DNA of 5,493 nucleotides from Azoarcus sp. (GTDB taxonomy: Bacteria > Pseudomonadota > Gammaproteobacteria > Burkholderiales > Rhodocyclaceae), in the NCBI GenBank assembly GCA_031259795.1, contig JAIRLA010000030.1, forward strand, positions 1 to 5,493, given 5' to 3'. This document shows, in pieces, positions 1 to 5,493 of this stretch. The position numbers were made by a program, and so were the translations under genes. The notes under the pieces were generated by a model. The model ran no database searches and was not told where the DNA came from. It was given only the letters and a program-made list of their open reading frames with translations. How positions within the stretch are numbered: position 1 is the stretch's first letter; each line of letters starts with the position of its first letter.

Positions 1-174
1 CGCGTGAATCAGCCCTTTCATGTCGGAAAACACTTTTTCCTTGAGCGGGGGGCGCAGAGGCGTTCCTTTCATGACCATCTTTTGCAGGGCTTCATTGACC
101 CGCTTCATATCATCAGACGGAACCAGACATCTAAATAGAACTGGCGGATTACAGCTTCGCCGAATCCGCCGCAT
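1..174 (-). CDS. Edge ORF fragment containing a copy of the ATPase C-terminal peptide; possible gene remnant
   Basis: On the minus strand a frame is open from 192 to the left edge, with its first ATG at 174. From about 120 downward it encodes SDDMKRVNEALQKM and then continues KGTPLRPPLKEKVF and DMKGLIHA to the window edge. DMKRVNE(A)LQKM matches DMKRVNE(V)LQKM near the end of the ATPase, in the same codon phase and almost identical at DNA level. Sequence before and after this core is unrelated to the ATPase. The first 20 codons run through the palindrome and have an Arg-rich, unconvincing composition with no clear ribosome site, so the ATG at 174 is doubtful. It may be the displaced former tail of an ATPase gene, a truncated paralogue, or part of another gene extending left. 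Confidence 0.4.
   Translation of the reverse strand, partial: MRRIRRSCNPPVLFRCLVPSDDMKRVNEALQKMVMKGTPLRPPLKEKVFSDMKGLIHA
75..111. repeat. 37-bp direct repeat, left copy
   Basis: This stretch is identical to 1479-1515 at 36 of 37 positions; the single difference is G at 89 against A at 1493. On the minus strand it encodes the peptide core DMKRVNEALQKM. Similarity stops abruptly on both sides. The copies are 1404 bases apart, an exact multiple of three. Confidence 0.85.
143..170. repeat. REP-like 28-bp palindrome downstream of the HNH gene
   Basis: GGCGGATT (143-150) pairs with AATCCGCC (163-170). The inner part extends the stem by about four more pairs, with one bulged base and one wobble, leaving a three-base loop. 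Palindromes built on GCGGATT...AATCCGC are, from memory, dispersed intergenic repeats in many proteobacterial genomes. A near copy of the same vocabulary, GATTACGCTAAT, follows at 175-186 and may be a half element. It lies 34 bases past the HNH stop and could slow RNA decay or end transcription, but there is no T-run on the minus strand, so a simple intrinsic terminator is unlikely. Confidence 0.6.
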
Positions 175-203
175 GATTACGCTAATATGGAATCATAATG
201 GTT

Positions 204-785
204 TTAAGAATGTGCTGATTCAATTGCACTTTTAGCCACATAATACCAAGAGCTAAGATATTTATATTTTAAAAACTCTCCATGCTGATCGATGTATTTT
301 ATGTACCAATAGATCAAGCCGTCCCAATCATCAAGGCGTCCGGGTTCATGAAGCGTCCAGTCAAGCTCTTCAAGCAGCCAATTTGATTTGGCGCTATTTT
401 TTAACTGCGATGTACATACCCAGTTTGACTCATTGTCAGCGCCGCCCCTCGAAACCGGAACAATATGATCCACCGTAGGGTGAAGTTGCCAATATGCAAT
501 ATGGCATTCAGATGTTTTCCAGTTTTTATGAAACGGGAACTCTATTGGCATGATGCACGAAAACAATCTAAGTACCGCTGGAAATACCAATCTGTCTCCA
601 GAATACCGATCAATGAAACCATCTCGCAAAAATATCTTGGTTTTTTGATATGTAGAATATGTCCTACCCGAATTAGATAGCGGGAAGAATGGATATTCTG
701 TAGAGATAATATCTCGTGCACGATCCATAGAGCCAGTCATTATCTCATCACACGCATTTTTTACTGCGGAAGGGTTAGCATTCAC
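204..785 (-). CDS. HNH endonuclease-like protein, 193 aa
   Basis: This appears to be a complete single-domain HNH (beta-beta-alpha-metal) nuclease-type protein. The core is VDHIVPVSRGGADNESNW: Asp106-His107 as the catalytic pair, Asn121 in the middle position and Asn130/Lys133 in the following helix (QLKNSAKSNW). Ahead of it, RDGFIDRYSG (54-63) matches the usual RDGFxCxxCG zinc-knuckle region, but the Cys positions are Asp59 and Ser62, so no structural zinc is expected from that pair. As I recall, very similar about-190-residue proteins are widespread in proteobacteria, including stretches like ARDIIS.EYPF and ECHIAYW, so length and start look native. The start is GTG at 785, with an upstream stop in frame and an AAGGG ribosome site about 8 bases before it. 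GC is roughly 27-52% in sampled rows, so it is probably acquired DNA. Actual nuclease activity and target are unknown. Confidence 0.85.
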   Translation of the reverse strand: MNANPSAVKNACDEIMTGSMDRARDIISTEYPFFPLSNSGRTYSTYQKTKIFLRDGFIDRYSGDRLVFPAVLRLFSCIMPIEFPFHKNWKTSECHIAYWQLHPTVDHIVPVSRGGADNESNWVCTSQLKNSAKSNWLLEELDWTLHEPGRLDDWDGLIYWYIKYIDQHGEFLKYKYLSSWYYVAKSAIESAHS

Positions 786-797
786 GTTCTTTCCCTT
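786..797 (-). promoter_or_regulatory. Shine-Dalgarno for the GTG start of the HNH gene
   Basis: AAGGG (797-793 on the minus strand) lies 7-8 bases before the GTG at 785. It starts only a few bases after the last G of the attC site, so the ribosome site is practically at the cassette junction. No other in-frame start with a comparable site is visible; the first in-frame ATG is at codon 16. Confidence 0.55.
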
Positions 798-801
798 GGA
801 A

Positions 802-855
802 CATTTGAATCAAGCCGTGCCGTGAAGTGGCGTTGGCTTGAATGAATTGTTAGGC
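802..855 (-). other. attC recombination site (59-base element), aadA-like
   Basis: Read on the minus strand, the site begins with GCCTAAC (855-849, consensus RYYYAAC), then an AATTC-type spacer, an inner arm TTCAAGCC (842-835), an 18-base central part with short complementary segments, the opposing arm GGCTTGA (816-810), and a final G (802) before TT. The 7-bp pairing 810-816 with 835-841, and an asymmetry of extra bases on one arm, are typical of the folded attC. From memory the whole closely resembles the attC of aadA-type cassettes, including the AACAATTC and CAAGCC stretches. The right-hand simple site (expected GTTRRRY) is GTTCCAA here, so the junction is degenerate or belongs to foreign flanking DNA. 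Confidence 0.75.
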
Positions 856-1245
856 AGTAACCGCAATGGCCGCAGCATAAACCATAAGTATCATGCCAAT
901 AACGAACGCAATGAATCCTATAGCGCCAAGTGACCAGCCAATACCGTTGAAGAGCCTAAGGTGATTGTTAACATATTCGAGACAGAACTGAAGAAGATAC
1001 GCCTGAAATACCATATACCCTTTGAGGAGTAGGAAGAGTATAATCGCTCCCAACAGTAGGTACCATGACCAAATTGTGAACGAGGCAACTTGTGTCGTGA
1101 TGAATCCAGCGCCTTTGTTGCCAAGGATTACTGTGATGGAAAGCGAGAGGGCACCGCCCGATATAAGGAAGACAGTGCTTGCTATTGAATCCGCACGGGA
1201 CCGGATCTCGCGCCAGTCCTCATCATTGTTCTCGATGGACGCCAT
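850..1245 (-). CDS. Small hypothetical membrane protein, 131 aa, cassette-borne
   Basis: No family is recognised. The protein starts with a soluble, charged segment (MASIENNDEDWREIRSRAD), then shows about three hydrophobic stretches: residues 21-41, 57-85 (long, perhaps one helix plus an amphipathic extension, or two), and 102-128. It ends almost directly after the last one, so an integral inner-membrane location is likely. The ATG at 1245 is chosen over an upstream in-frame TTG at 1308 because AGGAG sits 6-7 bases before it, and because the upstream extension would cross the inferred cassette boundary at 1274. The stop codon TAA lies inside the outer box of the attC site, a common arrangement in integron cassettes. 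GC is about 38-48% in sampled rows, far below the ATPase gene. Small membrane proteins of unknown role are frequent cassette cargo; nothing here indicates a specific function or a link to the ATPase. Confidence 0.8.
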   Translation of the reverse strand: MASIENNDEDWREIRSRADSIASTVFLISGGALSLSITVILGNKGAGFITTQVASFTIWSWYLLLGAIILFLLLKGYMVFQAYLLQFCLEYVNNHLRLFNGIGWSLGAIGFIAFVIGMILMVYAAAIAVTA

Positions 1246-1259
1246 AGCTTTCTCCTTTC
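1246..1259 (-). promoter_or_regulatory. Strong Shine-Dalgarno that fixes the membrane-protein start
   Basis: The minus strand reads AGAAAGGAGAAAGCT directly before the ATG at 1245. AGGAG is a near-ideal ribosome binding site with 6-7 bases spacing. It lies within the first 30 bases of the inferred cassette, where cassette genes usually begin, and decides the start against the longer TTG frame. Confidence 0.75.
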
Positions 1260-1274
1260 TCCCTTGCTGCCTAA

Positions 1275-1410
1275 GATGTTCGGTATACCATCCCAAGCAT
1301 GATAGCAAACTCTTGGAGCGGCGAATAGTTCAATGGCTGACCACAAAACTTTGCATCGCGGCATATGACGGACAAACCACACAGCACTTGTCCAACGGTT
1401 TTCCTGAATC
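1275..1410. other. Intergenic stretch between ATPase stop and cassette start
   Basis: No gene is supported in these 136 bases. They contain a 6-bp inverted repeat (1370-1375 with 1388-1393, 12-base loop) without a T-run, and the palindrome GGTATACC (1282-1289). A weak promoter reading toward the membrane-protein gene is possible (TTTGCT, 16 bases, TATACC on the minus strand), but neither box is close enough to consensus to call. Confidence 0.4.
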
Positions 1411-4400
1411 TCATTCTTTCGCCTTTCCCGCGCCCTTCTTCACCGTCTCCCTCACACTCTCCGCCACGATCAGCAAATCCATCTTTTGCAGGACTTCATT
1501 GACCCGCTTCATATCCTCCCACATGCTGTGATCCATCTTCATCTTGCGATAGCTGGCGACGACGAGCGGCATCAACACATTATCGTAGATGGACTTCATT
1601 TCTTTCAGCCCCTCGCCGAACGCCCGGGTGTCCGGCGCGGCGATGGCGATGTTGGGTTGGACGTCGATCTTCGGCTGTACGTCGATGCGGGGATGGATGT
1701 CGATCTTCGGTTCGACGGCGGCCAGGATTTCGGCGAGGCGCGCCAGGCCGTCGCGGAGGATGTCCGGCGTGCCGGAACGGGTGCGCAATTCATCCACGGC
1801 GCGGGAAATGTCGAGCAGGGTATTGGCGATCTTCTGGCTGCCGTCGGCGTCGTCGCCGCCGAGTTTCTTGCGGCGCGCGTACTCGTCGCGGATGTCCCGC
1901 CAGCGCGCTTCTTCTGCCGCCGTCTGGCTGCCGAGCAGGTGCGCGAGTTTCAGGAGGTTTTCTTCCGCGCCGGTGGTGAGCGTCTGGGCTTCGCCGCGGT
2001 AGTGGTCGCGCAGCAGGCTGTCGAGCTCGGCCTCGCTCATCAGCGGGGTGATGCGGGCGGCCAGCTTGGTCATGTTGCGGTAGCTGCCTTGCAGCTTGAA
2101 GGGCGGCTCGGTGCGGTAGGCGTCCTGCTGCGCGGCGGATTCGATGTAGGCGAGATTGACCTTGAGCAGCAAGTCGCGCGCCCGGAAGAGGCGCTGCATG
2201 AGCGCGGTCAGTTCGTTCAGTTCGACGGTGCTGTAGCCGTGGGCGAAGCTGCTGGCGGCGACCGGCTCGCCTTCGGCCATGCGCACGAGCAAGTGCACGT
2301 CCCTGGGGTCGCGCGAGGACAGCGGCAGCAAGGCCGGGTTGGCGGTGAGGCTGTTTTCGATGTAGGAGAGCGCGAAGAGCGCCTCGCGCCCGGAAAGCAC
2401 GTCGCCGAGGTTGTAGATGTCGGCGCGGTTGGCGAGCATGTCCGGGATCTTGAAGACTTCGCCGGATTCGGTGTAGGGGTTGCCGGCCATGACGATGGCG
2501 AAGCGCTTGCCGCGCAGGTCGCAAGTCACCGGCTCGCCGCCGTTTTCGCCGCCGCGGACGGCTTCGATGCGGCGGGTGCCGTCGGCGAGCGCGATGAATT
2601 TTTGCAGGAACTCGGGGTTGGTGTGCTGGATGTCGTCGAGGTAGAGCATGACGTTGTTGCCCATCAGCAGCCCGAGGTTGAGCTTTTCGAGTTCCTGGCG
2701 CGCGGCGCTGTTGTCGGCGGTGGCGGGGTCGAGCGCGGCGACGGCGTGGCCGAGCGCCGGGCAGTTGATGCGCACGAAGATCATGCCGAGACGGTCGGCG
2801 ACGTATTCCATCAGCGTGGTCTTGCCGTAGCCGGGCGGGGAGATGAGGAGCAGGAGGCCCATGCGGTCGCTGCGGCTGGCCTCGCCGGTGGCGCCGATTT
2901 GCTTGGCGAGGTTGTCGCCGATGATGGGGAGATAGACTTCGTCGATGAGGCGGTTGCGCACGAAGGAAGACAGCGGTTTGGCCTGGAATTGGTCGAGCTT
3001 GAGGCGGCGCTTTTCGGCTGCGAGGATGCGGTGGCGCGCGGCCTGCATGCGCTCGAAACCGGCGGCGGCGATTTCGGTGTGATGCAGGTAGCGCCGCCAG
3101 AAGTCGTGCAGGTTGAGCGCCAGTTTGCCGTGTTCGATGCGCGGATGCTCGCCGAGCAGGTTGTCGACGGTCGCGTCGAGGTCGGCGTTGACCCGCTCGC
3201 GCGGAGCGTGGAGGGCGAATCGGGTGGCGGCGTCTTCCGCCCAAGGCGACAGGCGCGGTTCCTGGCGGGCGGCGGCGCGCGTCCAGTCGAGGGACAGCGA
3301 CCAGCGTTCCGCGGGCGCGGCGGCGGCAAGGTCGCGCTGCCAGGCGCTCCATAGTCCGGCGGCTTCGAGCTTTCTTTGCAGCGCAGTGGCGAGATCGTCG
3401 GCGGCGGCGGAAATCAGCCAGCGCTCTCCCGTTTGCGAAGCGGCGAGCTGGCGGACCAAGTAGCGGGCGGCCTGCCGCCCGAGGCTGTCGCGGGCGGCGT
3501 CGAACCCGAAGGCGGGCGCGAAGGCGATGAAGGTTTCGGCGAGCGTTTTTTCGAGGCGCTTCAGGCTTTCCCGCGTGCCGTACTGGGCGCGCAGGTTCAT
3601 GACCGAGATGGCCTGGCGCAGCAGCGCGGCGCGCTCCTCGTCGTCGCAGCCCTCATGCCAGTAGAGCATGGCGAGCGCGCGCGCGTCCGGCCCGTAGGAA
3701 AGCAGTCCGGCGGCGGCCTGCATGTTGACGAGCGCGGCGAGGATGCGGGCGGCATCGGCATCGTGCACGCCTTTCTGGTAGCCCTCCTGATAGCGGCTCG
3801 CCGACCAGAGGCGCAGTTTTTCGAGCGCGGGGGCGATGTCGTCCGCATCGGCGCAAAGCGCTTGCAGGCCCCGCCAGTCGAGGCCGGTTTCCCCGGCCTC
3901 CCCGGCGATGGCGGCTTCGAGCAGGGAACCGGCGAGATACTCGGCGCGGTAGAAATCAGGGGTTTCGGAGACCAATAGTTGATCCCAGTGCGCCCGGTGC
4001 GCCTCCAGTTCCGCGTTCGCTTCCGGCGCGAGCGGAGCGTAATAATCCGTGCCGCTCAAATGGAAACGCAGCGCGCCCTCGCGCGGCACCAGCGTGAGAT
4101 CGAGCGGCTGGCGGCTCACGGTAAAAGCGTGCCGCCCGAAACGCAGGGTGTTGCCATCGTCGGAGACGAGTTCGCTTTGGTCGCGCACCGCGCGGATGGC
4201 CTGGTCGCGCGCGGTCTTCAAGCGGGTGTCGAGGTCGTCCGCGCCCACGCCGTCGCCCAGGGCGCGCAGGTCGGCGATCTGGTTCTTCAACTTGCCGATC
4301 AGCGGGTCGGAAGCGAAATAGCTGTGCAGCGCGCCGAGATCGCTGAATTGCGCGACACGGCGCGGGATGCCGTCCAGAATGCGCGCGGCGGCGTCCTGGA

Positions 4401-5493
4401 TGGCGCGGGCGCGGCGGTTGCGCGCATCGAGCAAGGTTTGCCGCTTGGCAAGCAAGGATTCATAGACGATTTCGCGCTTGGCGGCGATGTCGGCGAGAAA
4501 GCTTTCCTGTTCGGCGAAGCGGCCTTCCAGTTCTTCCAGTTGCGCGAGCAGGCGGGTGAGCGCGTCGTCACATTTTTCGGGCGTATCGGCCAGTTCGATG
4601 GCGTTTTCCAGCGATTGCCCGAACAGCTTGAACTGCGCGCCGAACTCGGCGGCGGATTCGCTCGTGACCAGGGCGCGGCGGCGGTTTCGCGCCTCGGCGC
4701 GCAGGCGGTTGATTTCGGCATAGACGGCGGAGATGGCGTCGAGGATGCGGGTGCGCGTCACCGCGTCGCCGCCGGAGAGATTGCCGATCTGCCCGGTCAG
4801 CACATCCAGCCCGGCGGCGGCGCCGTCGAGTTCGGCGAGCACGCGGGCGATGTCCTCGCTCGTCGCCGCCTTGCCCAGCAGCCCCGCGGCGCGGGCGAGT
4901 TCCTGGCGCGTGCCGTCGAAAGCCTTTTCCTGCGACAAGAAGGCGAGCGCCTTTTCGCCGACGCGCTCGCTCTCGGCGGCATAGGCGGCATCCAGCGCGT
5001 TGATGCGTTCCGCATCGGTGTGGCGCAGTTCCAGCAGCAATTGCAATTGCCCGCGTTCCACCCGCAGGCGCTCGAGCGCGCCGATGAAGTCCTCCGGCTT
5101 CTGCCAGATCGTGCCCGCGATGCCGGAGAGCAATTCCTGCTGGCGGCTTTCCGCCTCGTCGATGGCGCGGCGAGTGTCGCGGCGGATGGTCTCGACCTTC
5201 TCGAATTCGTCCAGCGTATTCCGCGCCGCCTCGGCGATAGCGCGCAGATCGGCGTCCAGCCCGCCGGCCTCCTCCGTATCCAGCCAGAAAAAAGCATCCA
5301 GGGCGCGCTCGCACTGGCGGATGATGTCCTCATAGGCGGCGCGCGTCGGCGTCTGCTCGCGCACGGCGCGGGCGATGGCGGTGAGTTCGGCGATGCCGCG
5401 CACCAGTTCCGGATTGCCGATGCGCCCCCAGAAACCCTGCGCGGCGGCGGCGCGGATCATGTGTTCTTCGCTGGAAAACGGCGTCTGCCACAA
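1411..5493 (-). CDS. Giant AAA-family ATPase of the DUF3686 / 'DNA repair ATPase' type, 5' end outside window
   Basis: Residue numbers count from the right window edge. The first in-window codon is TTG, but it is very probably an internal Leu: family members as I recall them run to about 1600-1800 residues with a further N-terminal domain, so several hundred residues are missing. Visible order: a helical, Glu/Arg/Ala-rich coiled-coil region (about 20-440); a beta segment with LRFGRHAFTV (450-459) and LDLTLVPREG; a helical region including YRAEYLA (515-521); an AAA module with Walker A SPPGYGKT (885-892, Lys891), Walker B LYLDDIQ (Asp953/Asp954), sensor-1 Asn1005 in AGNPY, and Arg1023 in NRADIYNL as candidate arginine finger; a conserved GEAQTLTTGAE (1167-1177); hexapeptide repeats (1262-1285); and a basic tail ending GKAKE. 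ATP hydrolysis is well supported by the motifs. The 'DNA repair' label is inherited from databases, not demonstrated, and the substrate is unknown. No signal peptide or membrane segment is visible. It ends in TGA; its promoter lies outside the window. Confidence 0.9.
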   Translation of the reverse strand: MWQTPFSSEEHMIRAAAAQGFWGRIGNPELVRGIAELTAIARAVREQTPTRAAYEDIIRQCERALDAFFWLDTEEAGGLDADLRAIAEAARNTLDEFEKVETIRRDTRRAIDEAESRQQELLSGIAGTIWQKPEDFIGALERLRVERGQLQLLLELRHTDAERINALDAAYAAESERVGEKALAFLSQEKAFDGTRQELARAAGLLGKAATSEDIARVLAELDGAAAGLDVLTGQIGNLSGGDAVTRTRILDAISAVYAEINRLRAEARNRRRALVTSESAAEFGAQFKLFGQSLENAIELADTPEKCDDALTRLLAQLEELEGRFAEQESFLADIAAKREIVYESLLAKRQTLLDARNRRARAIQDAAARILDGIPRRVAQFSDLGALHSYFASDPLIGKLKNQIADLRALGDGVGADDLDTRLKTARDQAIRAVRDQSELVSDDGNTLRFGRHAFTVSRQPLDLTLVPREGALRFHLSGTDYYAPLAPEANAELEAHRAHWDQLLVSETPDFYRAEYLAGSLLEAAIAGEAGETGLDWRGLQALCADADDIAPALEKLRLWSASRYQEGYQKGVHDADAARILAALVNMQAAAGLLSYGPDARALAMLYWHEGCDDEERAALLRQAISVMNLRAQYGTRESLKRLEKTLAETFIAFAPAFGFDAARDSLGRQAARYLVRQLAASQTGERWLISAAADDLATALQRKLEAAGLWSAWQRDLAAAAPAERWSLSLDWTRAAARQEPRLSPWAEDAATRFALHAPRERVNADLDATVDNLLGEHPRIEHGKLALNLHDFWRRYLHHTEIAAAGFERMQAARHRILAAEKRRLKLDQFQAKPLSSFVRNRLIDEVYLPIIGDNLAKQIGATGEASRSDRMGLLLLISPPGYGKTTLMEYVADRLGMIFVRINCPALGHAVAALDPATADNSAARQELEKLNLGLLMGNNVMLYLDDIQHTNPEFLQKFIALADGTRRIEAVRGGENGGEPVTCDLRGKRFAIVMAGNPYTESGEVFKIPDMLANRADIYNLGDVLSGREALFALSYIENSLTANPALLPLSSRDPRDVHLLVRMAEGEPVAASSFAHGYSTVELNELTALMQRLFRARDLLLKVNLAYIESAAQQDAYRTEPPFKLQGSYRNMTKLAARITPLMSEAELDSLLRDHYRGEAQTLTTGAEENLLKLAHLLGSQTAAEEARWRDIRDEYARRKKLGGDDADGSQKIANTLLDISRAVDELRTRSGTPDILRDGLARLAEILAAVEPKIDIHPRIDVQPKIDVQPNIAIAAPDTRAFGEGLKEMKSIYDNVLMPLVVASYRKMKMDHSMWEDMKRVNEVLQKMDLLIVAESVRETVKKGAGKAKE
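1479..1515. repeat. 37-bp direct repeat, right copy inside the ATPase 3' end
   Basis: This is the partner of 75-111 in the same orientation. It lies about 65 bases before the ATPase stop codon and encodes DMKRVNEVLQKM. The single mismatch changes Ala (left copy) to Val. The pair encloses the membrane-protein cassette, the HNH gene and the palindrome. Confidence 0.85.
1639..1710 (-). repeat. Four tandem 18-bp units encoding hexapeptide repeats in the ATPase tail
   Basis: The units encode PKIDIH (1710-1693), PRIDVQ (1692-1675), PKIDVQ (1674-1657) and a degenerate PNIAIA (1656-1639), residues 1262-1285 of the visible fragment. Alternating hydrophobic residues with a Pro every six suggest an extended strand or linker between the AAA-associated helices and the C-terminal helical tail. 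The first three units are close at DNA level, so slippage or unequal exchange probably made them. Confidence 0.8.

Larger units (their letters stand above)
802..1274 (-). mobile_element. Integron gene cassette carrying the small membrane-protein gene
   Basis: The unit reads on the minus strand from TTAGGC (1274-1269) through the gene to the attC site and its last G at 802, about 473 bp, a typical single-gene cassette size. In a genuine cassette the first six bases pair with the outer box of its own attC: TTAGGC is the exact complement of GCCTAA in the outer box GCCTAAC (855-849). Gene orientation (start near the cassette start, stop inside attC) is canonical. The flanks are less canonical: the base before TTAGGC is C rather than G, and after the attC G come TTCCAA rather than the usual TTRRRY. 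This suggests either insertion into a non-integron secondary site or a decayed array. No integrase gene or attI site is visible. Confidence 0.65.

Noticed and set aside
112..204. A second attC behind the HNH gene
   Set aside because: No RYYYAAC outer box matching the start TTCCAA is found. The only strong structure is the REP-like palindrome; TTTAGAT near 130 resembles a decayed GTTRRRY but stands alone.
1246..1308. TTG start giving a 152-residue membrane protein
   Set aside because: The extra 21 residues cross the cassette boundary, and the ATG at 1245 has a strong ribosome site.
1370..1393. Inverted repeat as ATPase terminator
   Set aside because: Only six pairs with a twelve-base loop and no T-run on the minus strand.
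1022..1531. 169-codon plus-strand frame across the membrane gene and ATPase 3' end
   Set aside because: It crosses the cassette boundary and the direct repeat, has no recognisable domain, and is antisense to two better supported genes.
1790..3352. 520-codon minus-strand frame overlapping the ATPase
   Set aside because: An Arg/Pro/His-rich out-of-frame translation of the same GC-rich DNA; a shadow.
1486..3354. 622-codon open frame on the plus strand
   Set aside because: It is antisense to the ATPase, with a Val/Gly/Ala-rich composition typical of the complement of a GC-rich gene. It shows no motifs or ribosome site, and the ATPase frame carries conserved AAA motifs over the same bases.
5491..5493. 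TTG at the right edge as the ATPase start
   Set aside because: It is only where the window ends. Family members continue upstream with a further domain, and no ribosome site can be seen.
204..5493. ATPase, membrane protein and HNH nuclease as one co-functional defence operon
   Set aside because: The arrangement is suggestive (ATPase, membrane effector, nuclease), but the attC site, base composition and junctions show that the small genes arrived independently, so co-function is not supported.

Overview
The window looks like a piece of chromosome from a GC-rich proteobacterium, probably a beta- or gammaproteobacterium. This is inferred from three things: the codon composition of the large gene (60-base rows sampled inside it run from about 65% to over 80% GC), an integron-type attC recombination site, and a REP-like palindrome of a kind common in those groups. 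All convincing genes lie on the minus strand, so the locus is best read from right to left.

Right three quarters (1411-5493): the C-terminal 1360 codons or so of a giant AAA ATPase. I recognise it from memory as the DUF3686-associated family usually labelled 'DNA repair ATPase'. The 5' end runs off the window. What is visible is a long helical/coiled-coil region, a small beta-rich segment, an alpha-helical region, one AAA module with Walker A, Walker B, sensor 1 and a probable arginine finger, and a tail holding four tandem six-residue repeats.

Middle (about 802-1274): a probable integron gene cassette of about 470 bp. It carries a small membrane-protein gene with a strong ribosome binding site and ends in an attC site whose outer box overlaps the gene's stop codon. 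The cassette's first six bases are the exact complement of that outer box, as expected for a real cassette. No integrase gene is visible.

Left (1-800): a full-length HNH-nuclease-like gene with much lower GC (about 27-52% in sampled rows), a 28-bp REP-like palindrome, and at the edge an open frame containing a 37-bp near-identical copy of the ATPase gene's 3' end in the same codon phase. The HNH gene, the palindrome and the membrane-protein cassette therefore sit between two direct repeats.

Overall the picture is an old, GC-rich ATPase gene with a mosaic of acquired, AT-richer DNA at its 3' end. I see no evidence that the two small genes work with the ATPase: composition and the attC site argue that they arrived separately. 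There are no tRNA, rRNA, CRISPR or transposase genes. The only stretches without genes are short: about 165 bases between the ATPase stop and the membrane gene, and about 65 bases between the two small genes.
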